NCBI GenBank assembly: GCA_930367215.1
Contig: OV884059.1
Location: 23,026,945-23,090,944 of the forward strand
Direction: 5' to 3'
Length of the DNA stretch: 64,000 nt
DNA from: Pollenia angustigena
Taxonomy: Eukaryota > Arthropoda > Insecta > Diptera > Polleniidae
In this document: positions 55,946-64,000 of the stretch, piece after piece
How the letters are laid out: each line of letters opens with the position of its first letter
Numbering within the stretch: the first letter of the stretch is position 1
Made by a program: the position numbers and the translations under genes
The notes under the pieces: generated by a model
Told to the model about the DNA's origin: nothing
Database searches by the model: none
Seen by the model: only the letters and a program-made list of their open reading frames with translations

Positions 55946-57235
55946 CGATTGATTATTACTAGATGTTGAGAGCTGAGAAGCTGAAGGCTGAGAAGCTGAA
56001 GGCTGCGTTGTTGAGGGCTGAGAAGCTGAAGGCTGAGATTTGTTAACATAAAAGGTGTTATAATGCAATAACGTATGATGAAGACCTTTACATTCTTTGC
56101 ATTTTTCTGCCTCACATGATTGATGCGTGTGCCCTGATTTGAGGCAATTATTGCATAAGTTTCTCTCATGAATTGCATCAAAACGTTGCTTTGGTGCTAG
56201 TGCAAGAAATTTACGGCATCTATAGATGAGATGATTTAATCCTTTGCAATAACTACACTTCTTTTGATAAACTGTGTTTTCTGATACGGCTAGCGATGTT
56301 CGCACTTGTTTATGAGGAACCTGTTTGACAGCATTCGATGATATATTCGACTGTTGACGATTTGACAATCTTTCTTCTAAATGATTGCACCTTTTCTCTA
56401 AAAATGTTGTTAATTCATCTAAAGTAGGAAGTCGATCTGTAGTTGCTTCGTCATTCCATTTGTCCAGAGTGCTGTTATCAAGCTTGGACAGAATGATTTC
56501 CACAAGAATGTCATCCCACTGAGCAACTGGCCTGCCAAGAGATTTTAAAGCTCGTAGGTGGACACTGACAGTATCAATCAAGTCTCTTAATGTTGAAGCC
56601 GAAACCTTTGTAATAGTTGCCAAATTGAGCAAATGTCGCACATGTTCACGAATGATGAGTGGTTTCTTTTGGTATCGATCAGTTAAAAGTTTCAAGGCTA
56701 CCTCATAGTTTTCTGCAGTTACATCTACGGACTCGATTCTGCGCAATGCGCCATCCTTAAGTGATGATCTGAGGTAGTGAAAACGTGTGATGTCATCAAG
56801 AGCAGAATTCTTGTGTACTAATGCTGTAAATGTATCGTAATACGTTATCCACTGAGTGTAGTCACCTGAAAAGACAGGCAATGATATCCTTGGAAGCTTA
56901 AGGGAGGAACTTCCTGTTGGTAAGTTGTTGCTCTCATTGACCCTTTCGTGTTTTAGCTGATCAATTGATGCTGATAAAGCGGGGTGAAGTGTAAAATATA
57001 GCTCTTCAAAGGTGCCACGTATAGTGTTTGCTTCTTCTCCAGTCTCATATTCCTCGATTACGGATTGAACATTTTCAAAGTCATGGAAATATTTTTCTAG
57101 GGCCTGTACTCTTAATTCCACTTCGTGAATGGAGGCAGTGCTCAACTTATTGTTAACAAAATCTTGGATTCGTTGCTGCTGGGAAATTAGAGTTGCACGT
57201 TTAATTTTATGTTTAGCTATTTTAGCTTCAGCCAT
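55940..57235 (-). CDS. gag: BEL/Pao gag
   Basis: 431 residues starting MAEAKIAKHKIKRATLI. A DUF1759-type capsid region (about 115-270) includes LPVFSGDYTQWITYYDTF and FHYLRSSLKDGALRRIES. Three zinc-knuckle-like clusters follow: C327-C330-H335-C340, C361-C364-H369-C374, and C379-C382 with H386/H387. The C-terminus has imperfect SQPSASQP repeats before the UGA. Gag would assemble virus-like particles and package element RNA. The ATG lies about 535 bp inside the primer-binding site, an ordinary leader length. Confidence 0.93.
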   Translation of the reverse strand: MAEAKIAKHKIKRATLISQQQRIQDFVNNKLSTASIHEVELRVQALEKYFHDFENVQSVIEEYETGEEANTIRGTFEELYFTLHPALSASIDQLKHERVNESNNLPTGSSSLKLPRISLPVFSGDYTQWITYYDTFTALVHKNSALDDITRFHYLRSSLKDGALRRIESVDVTAENYEVALKLLTDRYQKKPLIIREHVRHLLNLATITKVSASTLRDLIDTVSVHLRALKSLGRPVAQWDDILVEIILSKLDNSTLDKWNDEATTDRLPTLDELTTFLEKRCNHLEERLSNRQQSNISSNAVKQVPHKQVRTSLAVSENTVYQKKCSYCKGLNHLIYRCRKFLALAPKQRFDAIHERNLCNNCLKSGHTHQSCEAEKCKECKGLHHTLLHYNTFYVNKSQPSASQPSTTQPSASQPSASQLSTSSNNQSA

Positions 57236-57769
57236 TATTGTTGAAACTTTATTAAAATTTTATTAATCGGTTAATTTGTATGTACAGTTTGATGCAGATG
57301 TGTTATTTTATTTTATGTAATGACAAAAATTGAATGCTTAAAAAAATAAGAAAATATTTTAATTTTTGCCAAAATTTTCAAAAACGCGACAAAAAATTTA
57401 CCGCTATGGGTTCAATTGAATTGTTTTTGTTTAATGTTGTTACGTTTAATAAATAGACTCAAAACCAGTTCTTTCGTTAAATTGTCTTGGGTAATGTAAT
57501 TTGTTGTTTTATTTTTAAATATTCTTTTCCTATTTCTTGACTGCATTGCAATGCATTGATTTTCTGCCGACGTTCTGGATTCTCTGCTGGCGTTATGAAT
57601 TCTTTTTCAGCATTTTGGTTGCAGAGAAATAGGGAAGTAACAAATAGGAATATTCACAGCAAACAGATGTATTTAAATTTTTTTATTAATTTACTTATAT
57701 GAAAACAATTTTATTACTTTTATCAAATCACTACCGCTTAAACAATGAAATAAAAAACTGGAACTACGT

Positions 57770-57787
57770 GTCCTGTCACGGTCGCCA
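57770..57787 (-). promoter_or_regulatory. Primer-binding site for tRNA-Arg
   Basis: GTCCTGTCACGGTCGCCA on the + strand equals, as I recall it, the 3' end of fly tRNA-Arg plus CCA, so the element strand pairs with that tRNA. It directly abuts the 5' LTR. Confidence 0.8.
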
Positions 57788-58120
57788 TGAAAAGGTTTTA
57801 GAATTAATATTTTTTCTTTTTAAATTAAAGAAAACCCTTTTAAATATTTTTAAAACAACGTTATAATATTTATTTTTTAATTGTACCGTACAAGGCAAGT
57901 GCCTAAATTGAACTAACTAATATTGAAACATAAAATTCATGGTCAGTTAATCAAATGTACATAAGGAAACAAGAAAATAAAAAACAAAAGAAGTAGGTAA
58001 AGATTAATAACTATGTACAACGAAAGTGTGTATGTAAATGCTTTAATATATGTATGTTAATATGTAAAATGAATTTAAAGAATGTGAGCAGAGAAATTAT
58101 AACGATGTGACATCTTAACA
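57788..58120 (-). repeat. 5' LTR of BEL/Pao element
   Basis: 333 bp, indistinguishable by eye from the copy at 51567-51899. Should carry the promoter for the minus-strand transcript; no core promoter motif was identified with confidence. Followed at 58121-58125 by the AGGCC duplication. Confidence 0.95.
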
Positions 58121-59156
58121 AGGCCTTACTCGACAAAATAAAGACTAGAGAAAATTAGTATTGTTTGAAATTTCAAAATTTAAAATGCTACAAATAGAAA
58201 TTTGCCAAACACGCGCAGCTTAGCAATTCATATTTAAGCAATATATAATGGCCTAATTTTGTTATGTATATTTTCCTTTTATCTGGCTGGTAGCTTCGGA
58301 AAAAATCATATAAGAATAAAAAACCCTATACCAATTTTTCATATTTTTTAAAGGAAAATATTTAAATTATAAAAGAACCAAATCATTTTCAAAGAGTTCA
58401 CATCTAATTAGATAGTAATATAACAAAATTGAGAAATTTTCGAAAAGTGGAGTTAGGCCTTTTATTTATTATTTATGTTTTCCGCGAAAATAACTTAATA
58501 AAAATGGTCTTATTTTTAAAGTTGCCCCTTTTTTTCTCAGAATTCCCCTTTTTGTGCCACTTTTATTTTGAAAATCCCCCTTTTCTGCCCCTTTTTGAAC
58601 ATTTTGAACGGTAACGCTGCTCATGTCTTATTGACAAGATTCTTCCTTTTTCTTCTTTGAACATGAATTCAAATGAATCATGTCATGTTGACGCCATGTT
58701 TTTTATTTTGTTTTATTTGATATTGAAAACAAAAACAAAATTAAACAACGAATAAAAAAGCAAAACGTAAAGACAGTACATGCATCTGTGTACTCGTTTC
58801 TTTTCCCCTCATCCCTCTCGCCTATAAAGTAGCAATCTTGTCAATAAGACATGAGACGTATGAACACAGACTTAGACTTTCTGAAAGAAAACTTTCATAG
58901 TGTGATCCCGGACAAAGAAACTGTTTGCTTGTTTTGGCCAGAACAATATTACGTATTAATTATTATTTGTTGCAACATTTTGCTAAAATTTTCATTCAAA
59001 ACTAAATAAAATTATTTTAAACGTCAGAAACAATTGCATACAAATTATTGCTTAAGTAGGAGTTGACTTAACTTTTTAAAAAAACTTTAGTTACATTTTT
59101 GTTTGAAAAGATAGAAGAAAAAACGAAATTGTTGCTCTGATTGTGAACGAAGCTTT

Positions 59157-59711
59157 AATTATAGAAATTCAAACGCGAAGAAAACTTATTATTGACTTTG
59201 TAACGCTTTTTTCGTCTGCTTAAAAAAATTAAAGTGTAGTTACGTGTGCTTACATTTAAGGTGACGATATGTATCTATGGATGTGTGTAAGTTTGTACAT
59301 CTTATTCTACAACCGCAGATAAAATTTTAATATATTTTCTTTTTCTAGCATATCGTAATTATGGACTAAGTCCAAAGATTGTAAACTCAAATAAGAACTA
59401 AGAAAATTTAGTATTTTTACAAAAAAAAAAAAATAAATAAATAAATAAATATTAGAAGTCAAATGTTGAAGTTGGGGAGGAGGTTACATTTAATTTACAA
59501 AAATACCGCAATTTAGCAAAATTTTCTTAAAAATTCATTGTGGTAGTTCGCAAAAGAGCTACGAAATTTTTGATTTTCCCTTTCGCAAGTCCCTTAACAG
59601 CAAATACGTAGCACATGTGCCCTTTAAAATAGCACGTGTGACATTTTCGTGTTCCGTTTTTGTCGTTAAAAAGTTACAGAATTACCCCACGGTTCATTGT
59701 GTGCTTATAGT
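59157..59711. other. Unassigned AT-rich sequence
   Basis: Contains a poly-A and AAAT run near 59421-59450; no gene or repeat boundary recognised. Confidence 0.4.
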
Positions 59712-60079
59712 CAAGGCGAGTTCATACAGGTGACCGCATCAGAGAGAGCTGTCAATTGCAGTTTGGCATTTAGAATACATATACCGGAATAAAAAAAAAA
59801 AAAAAAAAAATAAGACATCCAGCATGGTATATGTACACAAGGTAAACTCGTTGGCCGATATGTTTGTCAGCTGAATACCCCTAGTTGGAACCCAAACGTA
59901 AAATTTCGTGTATATGAGCCAATTTTTGTATATGTGTGCGTTAAATTGTTTTTGTTTTATATGAAGACAATTTTGACAACTCGGTTCCTTGTATAGAGCA
60001 GCATGTCTACACTCCCAAATGAGTCTACCTTGACATCCAGCATCCTCTCTAATGCGGTCACCTGCATGAATTCGCCTTG
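59712..60079. mobile_element. 368-bp MITE
   Basis: CAAGGCGAGTTCATACAGGT and ACCTGCATGAATTCGCCTTG, with GACCGCAT and ATGCGGTC continuing inward. TTATAG is found just outside both ends. A poly-A tract lies inside near 59790. Confidence 0.8.
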
Positions 60080-61185
60080 TTTATAGCTAAAATATCAGCA
60101 GACTCGAAAAAATTTATTTAACTATTAAAATTTTTTTCTAAATGTTCGTATTTGGCGAACAATTTTGCCACAAATTGATTTAATGTTAGTCAAATGAGAG
60201 ATATTAGGATAAATCATTGCCCTGTTTAGATGTTCTATCTGAGAGAGGACTAAGGTCAATTAAGGAATCGAAATGGTTGAATAATAACTATGAAGTAATC
60301 TAACTCTTACACTGGTACCACTGGCTCAGGGTATTACAAACGAACCGCTAAAAATACCAAAGTGTGCCGTCCTCGTGTCGGTTGTTCATTTAACCAAACA
60401 ACTTATACATATAAACAAATTGTTGTGTCTGCTGGTCTATTCTTAACCGTATTTTGCATATAAGACTAAATGTCTAAAATTACTGACCAAAGATCCAATA
60501 TACAGGCATGTTTTGACAATCGTAAAACGCTTAAAATTGGCGATTCTGACTTAAAATCGCAACTAAGGTGTTCTGTAAATCAAAATAGCAAGAAGTTTGG
60601 CAACTTCAAATTGCAAAAGAGAACTAGAATATTTGTAAAAAACTATGGCAGATCACAAGCTAAACGCACGAGTTTAAGAACAACATAAAATAAATCTGGC
60701 GTTTTTCGATTTCAAATCGTGCGATTGTCAGACCATGGCCGAGCCGATAGTTAACTGTTGGTCTAAGGTATTAAACGGTTGGTTCTATTTTTCTTAGTCA
60801 AAAGTTGATAGTCTGAAAATATTTAAACAATTTATACAACTCTGATATGTGGTTTTAAAATATGAAATAGTGTTGTTAACTTTATGATTGGATTTTGTTA
60901 AAAAAAATTTAATAATATTAGTCAAAATTGTTTAAAACGACGCACAGTGCTTTGTTCCATAGACAAAAGTAAGAAAGTAATCATGTCTTTTTGACATAAA
61001 AGATATGTTGTTCGCCAGGTAACGAATAAATCAAAACAATGGGTACATTCATAAGACGTAACTGTTGCGCAACCGTTACGTTCTTAAGTTCTTATTGGTG
61101 CAAAAGGCATAGAATTTTGTGCTTAAATTACTTGGCAAAACCTTCAGTTTTGACCGTTTCATTTAAACAAAATTGTATTACATAA
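60080..61185. other. No supported gene
   Basis: One 72-codon open frame (60470-60688) has no recognisable motif and is judged chance. No repeats were delimited. Confidence 0.45.
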
Positions 61186-62300
61186 AGGGGAGTGCTGGAA
61201 ATCGAAAACGTAAAACGCAAGAATTTGTGCACTTGTTTTTAATACACTTTTAAAATCTAATTTAATAATTATTTATATAATTTTCTGTTAAATAGAGAAA
61301 TATTTGTAGAATACTTGTGATTAAATTCTTTTATTACAGAAATCTTATTAACCTTCTAATGGCCAAGTTTCAGAATAAATGGGAATATATTATGAAAATA
61401 ATTTTTTTATGGAACTTTTGGACCTCTGAGTTCAAAAAAAAAAAAAATAAAAATTTTTAAGCCCGTACAATAAGTCGATTACGTTCCAGGCGAGAAAACA
61501 TTAAGGAGTACCTTGAGGCATCCTTGGGCATCTATTAATAAAAACACATTTAATTTTTGGGAATTCTGTATTTTAGTTTTTATTGAAAATAAAAAGTAAT
61601 AGAAAAAATTAAAAATGTTTAGTTTTGTTTATGATATTGCAAAAAAAAAAAATAATTTTATTATTTGAGCAGCCTAAATGAAGTTTGTATTTTGAACAAA
61701 AGCATTGTGTTCGAGATTGTTTACAATGCTTTTAGAGTTTTTAAGAGCTTACGAAGCGTATACGAATATTTTTCTAGAGCTTAAAGCAATTGTAAAATAA
61801 TGCAAATTAATATTAACTTATTATATATTGGACGTCAGTACAAATTTTGTAAAGCATGCCTTAACCCTTTCGGACCGACTTTTTAATTGAGAAACAACAT
61901 TGAAAAAGCTTAAAAATTTATTATGTTTTGCATTATTAGTTTTTACGTAAGTCCTTTCATAATTCTGATTTATTGTCCCAGCGGATTTTTCGGACTATTG
62001 TCCCAACCGGGTTTTTAACACAAATGGGACAATATGTCCCACTAGTATCGAAACTATGTACAAATCTTATAACAATGTGCTCAAAATTGGCAACCGTTAC
62101 TTGTTTGATAAACTAACATGAAAAGTTCGAATGGGACAATTGCAAACGTGATTTTTTTACTTTAAAGAACAAATCTGATCATTCAAACATTGTCTGGGAT
62201 GTATTTTCCCAATAGGACCGAAAGGGTTAAGGCACTCTTAGGCATAAGAGGGTTAAAAAAGTTCTTGCGTTTTACGTTTTCGATTTCCAGCACACCCCTG
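61186..62300. mobile_element. TIR element, CAGGGGTGTGCTGG family, ~1.1 kb
   Basis: Left AGGGGAGTGCTGGAAATCGA, right the complement of CAGGGGTGTGCTGGAAATCG; inverted homology continues through AAAACGCAAGAA. Relatives: 38871-39087 (deleted form) and the body at 40920-42760. It hosts the piggyBac-like MITE at 61865-62226. Confidence 0.75.
61865..62226. mobile_element. piggyBac-like MITE with TTAA duplication
   Basis: CCCTTTCGGACC at the left and GGACCGAAAGGG at the right, with TTAA at 61861-61864 and 62227-62230. CCC-starting ends and a TTAA target are typical of piggyBac. The paralogous site at 42743-42760 (CATGCCTTAAGGCACTC) lacks it. The interior repeats GGGACAATATGTCCC-like motifs; no transposase. 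Confidence 0.88.
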
Positions 62301-62745
62301 ATAATTTAATTTTTTGGAGTACAAGATTAGTTTAGTTTTTCTGATAGCAGAATATTTAAATATTTATTTTATTGTACAAAAAAAACTCATATCTTTTAAA
62401 AAAAAAGAAAAAAAAAATTAAAATTAAAATAGAAAGAAGATATGGTCTTCTGGGGGCTAAGCTTATTCTGGCAGTCTTGATTAAATACTTTTTTCGATTC
62501 GAAAGCAATTTTATTTTTAATTCGTTCAGTATCACTGCAAAAATAATTTAGATTCGTTCAGTATCAGAGTTAAAAACAAATCACAAAAATGTGAGAAATG
62601 TGGAGTTGTAGCATACTAGAAAAATCCCACGGATAGAGACTCCTAAGCATTTAATGACTTATTTGTTATTAAACTCAAATTTTTTTATCTTTAAGAAAGG
62701 GTATTTAGATTACAAAAAATATAGGTTATGTAGATGTCTCCATAT
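62301..62745. other. Low-complexity AT-rich sequence
   Basis: A-rich near 62390-62440; no gene or repeat recognised. Confidence 0.4.
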
Positions 62746-63595
62746 GCATATCGTCAGCTAATTATTGGTTTGGCGCATATGCCAATATGTCATAATGGAG
62801 AAAAACGACAATAAAGGTTTACGTGAAGGTTTCTGAAAATATAACCCGATAGAACTTTTTTGTATTTTAACCCTGTAAGTTTTTGAGAATGTTCATGAAC
62901 GAACTTTGAAGTTAATAATAGTATTTTATTGAAAGTGAAAATTATTGTTCTGTTCCTCATACGCCACTTTTAAAAATTTATTTCTAAAAAGTAGCTTTTT
63001 GTGCTGCATTTAATGGCTGCTTTGTTGTTGACCTCAGATTCTTTTTTATATTCAAGGAAGGGCATCAAGATTACAACTAGATAAATACAGGTTTTGGAGA
63101 TATCATCATATACAATTCGTCATCTCATTATTGGTTTGGCGCATATGCCAAAAAGTCGTAATGGAGAAAAACGACAATGAAGGTTTCTGAACATATAGTA
63201 TATAACCCGATAGAACTTCTTTGTATTTTCACCACTGCTTCTGGCATTTGTTTCGAACAAAAATGTAAGTTTTTGAAAACGTTCATGAATGAACTTCGAA
63301 GTTAATAATAGTTTTTTATTGAAAGTGAAAATTATTGTTTTGTGCCGCATACGCCACTTTTCAAAATTTATTTCTAAAAAGTAGCTTTTTGTGCTGCATT
63401 TAATGGCTGCTTTGCTGTTGACCTCAGATTCTTTTTTATATTCAAGGAAGGGCATCTAGATTACAACTAGATAAATATAGGTTTTGGAGATATCATCATA
63501 TACAAAACGTCAGCTCATTATTGGTTTGGCATACGCCACTTTCCAAAATTTATTTCTAAAAAGTAGCTTTTTGTGCTGCATACGTACGTATTCTT
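62746..63595 (+). repeat. Tandem copies of a dispersed repeat
   Basis: Two near-complete copies (about 62746-63115 and 63116-63510) and a third fragment, each with GGTTTGGCGCATATGCCAA, GGAGAAAAACGACAAT and AAAAAGTAGCTTTTTGTGCT. Same family as 12665-12915 and 26176-26575. An open frame on the minus strand (63120-63455) is a by-product. Confidence 0.8.
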
Positions 63596-63624
63596 ACTGC
63601 TGTGTATTGACTTGTTGACATTTT

Positions 63625-64000
63625 ATTATACCCACACCATAATAGTGGAGAGGGTATTATGCATTTGTGCTGATGTGTGTAACGCCTTAAAATAGTGGTC
63701 CTACCCCACCTTAAAGTATACCGATCTACTCAGAATCACTTTCTGAGTCGAACTAACGATGTCCGTCCGGCTGGCTGGCAGGCTGGCTGGCTGTCCATGT
63801 AACCTTGTGCGCAAAGTTTGCAAAGTGCAAATTTTGGAGATAATTTGATAAAATTTGGGTCATAGGTTCTTATTGGCACAAGGACCAAGCCTATTGAAAA
63901 TAGGCCGAATCGTAGGACTACGAGGGAAGATAGGGGGAAATTTCTTCCTCTCAGAAACTATCAAACCGATTTTAATGAAATTTAAAACATAGATAGATCC
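63625..64000 (+). repeat. Start of a dispersed fly repeat, cut by window end
   Basis: Begins TATACCCACACCATAATAGT..GAGAGGGTATTATGC and continues through GGCTGGCTGGCTGTCCATG and CCTTGTGCGCAAAG. From memory, repeats with this layout are widespread in calyptrate fly genomes. It resembles the start of the repeat at 39450 in its ACCC..GGGTAT opening hairpin. Confidence 0.55.

Larger units (their letters stand above)
51567..58120 (-). mobile_element. Structurally complete BEL/Pao LTR retrotransposon
   Basis: 6554 bp on the minus strand with two 333-bp LTRs, a 5-bp duplication, a tRNA-Arg primer-binding site next to the 5' LTR and a purine-rich tract (AAGGAGG) next to the 3' LTR. It has gag and a full protease-RT-RNase H-integrase pol in one frame with a single UGA between them; no env-like frame exists. 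Identification rests on the DSGSQ protease, YVDD reverse transcriptase, and the domain order with integrase last. Confidence 0.96.
50272..58619. mobile_element. hAT-like element with perfect 8-bp TSD, hosting BEL/Pao
   Basis: Ends CAGCGTTACCGTTATG and CGGTAACGCTG, flanked by CTCATGTC at 50264-50271 and 58620-58627. Same terminus as the element at 8129-13060. Both ends carry CCCCTTTTT-like sub-repeats. Without the retrotransposon it would be about 1.8 kb. No transposase seen. Confidence 0.88.
49921..58914. mobile_element. Second-level TIR element of the stack
   Basis: GTCTGGGATCACACTATGAA on the left and the complement of GTCCGGGATCACACTATGAA on the right; the inverted match runs on through TTTCAGAAAGTCTA and AGTCTGTGTTYATACG. 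On the left this arm is interrupted by an insertion at about 49962-50244, itself inverted-ended (CTGAGCTACCTAAATAAGAG against TTGTTTAGGTTGTTCAG). Confidence 0.8.
49828..59156. mobile_element. Outermost TIR element of the 50-59 kb stack
   Basis: Left AAGCTTCTTTCACAATAGGC and AGAGCAACAATTT, right the inverted AAATTGTTGCTCTGATTGTG and AACGAAGCTT. The ends are diverged but ordered alike. Contains all inner levels of the stack. Confidence 0.65.

Noticed and set aside
55846..56181. Overlapping frame at the gag/pol junction considered as evidence for a frameshift
   Set aside because: Gag and pol are in the same frame with one stop; no frame change is needed to join them, and the overlapping frame encodes nothing recognisable.
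57770..57787. Match to tRNA-Arg 3' end read as a tRNA gene
   Set aside because: Only the last 18 bases including CCA are present, next to an LTR; it is the primer-binding site.
58429..58614. 61-codon open frame near the right end of the hAT-like element
   Set aside because: Phe/Leu-rich translation of CCCCTTTTT-type sub-repeats; the mirror region at 50252-50488 behaves the same way. Not a gene.
60470..60688. 72-codon plus-strand frame
   Set aside because: Looks evenly composed, but no motif, no flanking gene structure and no second exon could be found.
62746..63595. Repeats here considered as a CRISPR or satellite array
   Set aside because: Units are ~400 bp, diverged and found dispersed elsewhere in the window; this is a fly genome.

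Overview
This window is AT-rich nuclear DNA from a higher fly. Gene content, short GT-AG introns and the repeat types suggest a schizophoran dipteran, probably a calyptrate such as a blow fly or muscid; the species is inferred, not shown. No rRNA, tRNA, CRISPR or bacterial feature was seen. There is one conventional host gene. The rest is dominated by transposable elements, many nested inside each other.

Host gene (20010-44353, + strand): a 14-exon myotubularin of the MTMR3/MTMR4 class (Drosophila CG3632 type). It encodes about 1451 residues: PH-GRAM domain, phosphatase with an intact C-S-D-G-W-D-R loop, a long Ser/Thr/Asn-rich linker, a short coiled coil and a C-terminal FYVE zinc finger. 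All exon phases agree. The FYVE finger is cut inside its basic RRKHHCR motif by a 9.93-kb intron filled with nested transposons. The first coding exon begins at a splice acceptor, so the 5' UTR and promoter lie upstream and were not located.

Left flank (1-20 kb): a foldback element (1.8-3.3 kb), small terminal-inverted-repeat (TIR) elements, a 4.9-kb hAT-like element with a perfect 8-bp target duplication (8129-13060), a TIR element carrying four copies of a ~327-bp tandem repeat (14556-16191), and a Jockey-like LINE remnant (about 16.99-19.1 kb) split by a 939-bp foldback element with a 9-bp target duplication.

Inside the gene: intron 3 holds a MITE, intron 7 a decayed mariner-like transposase with a LINE RNase H fragment inside it, intron 10 a dispersed repeat, intron 11 a Tc1-like transposase remnant and a hairpin MITE, intron 12 a nested MITE, and intron 13 at least two stacks of nested elements.

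Right flank (44.4-64 kb): a three- to four-level stack at 45.2-48.5 kb, then a stack at 49.8-59.2 kb (TIR element, TIR element, hAT-like element, LTR retrotransposon). The innermost insertion is a structurally complete BEL/Pao retrotransposon on the minus strand (51567-58120). It has two 333-bp LTRs that look identical, a 5-bp target duplication, a tRNA-Arg primer site, and gag and pol in one frame separated only by a UGA codon in a UGA-CUA context. The last 3 kb hold another TIR element carrying a piggyBac-like MITE with a paralogous empty site, and tandem copies of a dispersed repeat.

The most notable observations are the possible programmed UGA readthrough in the BEL/Pao element, the depth of nested insertions that can be ordered by their target duplications, and the transposon-inflated intron splitting the FYVE motif.
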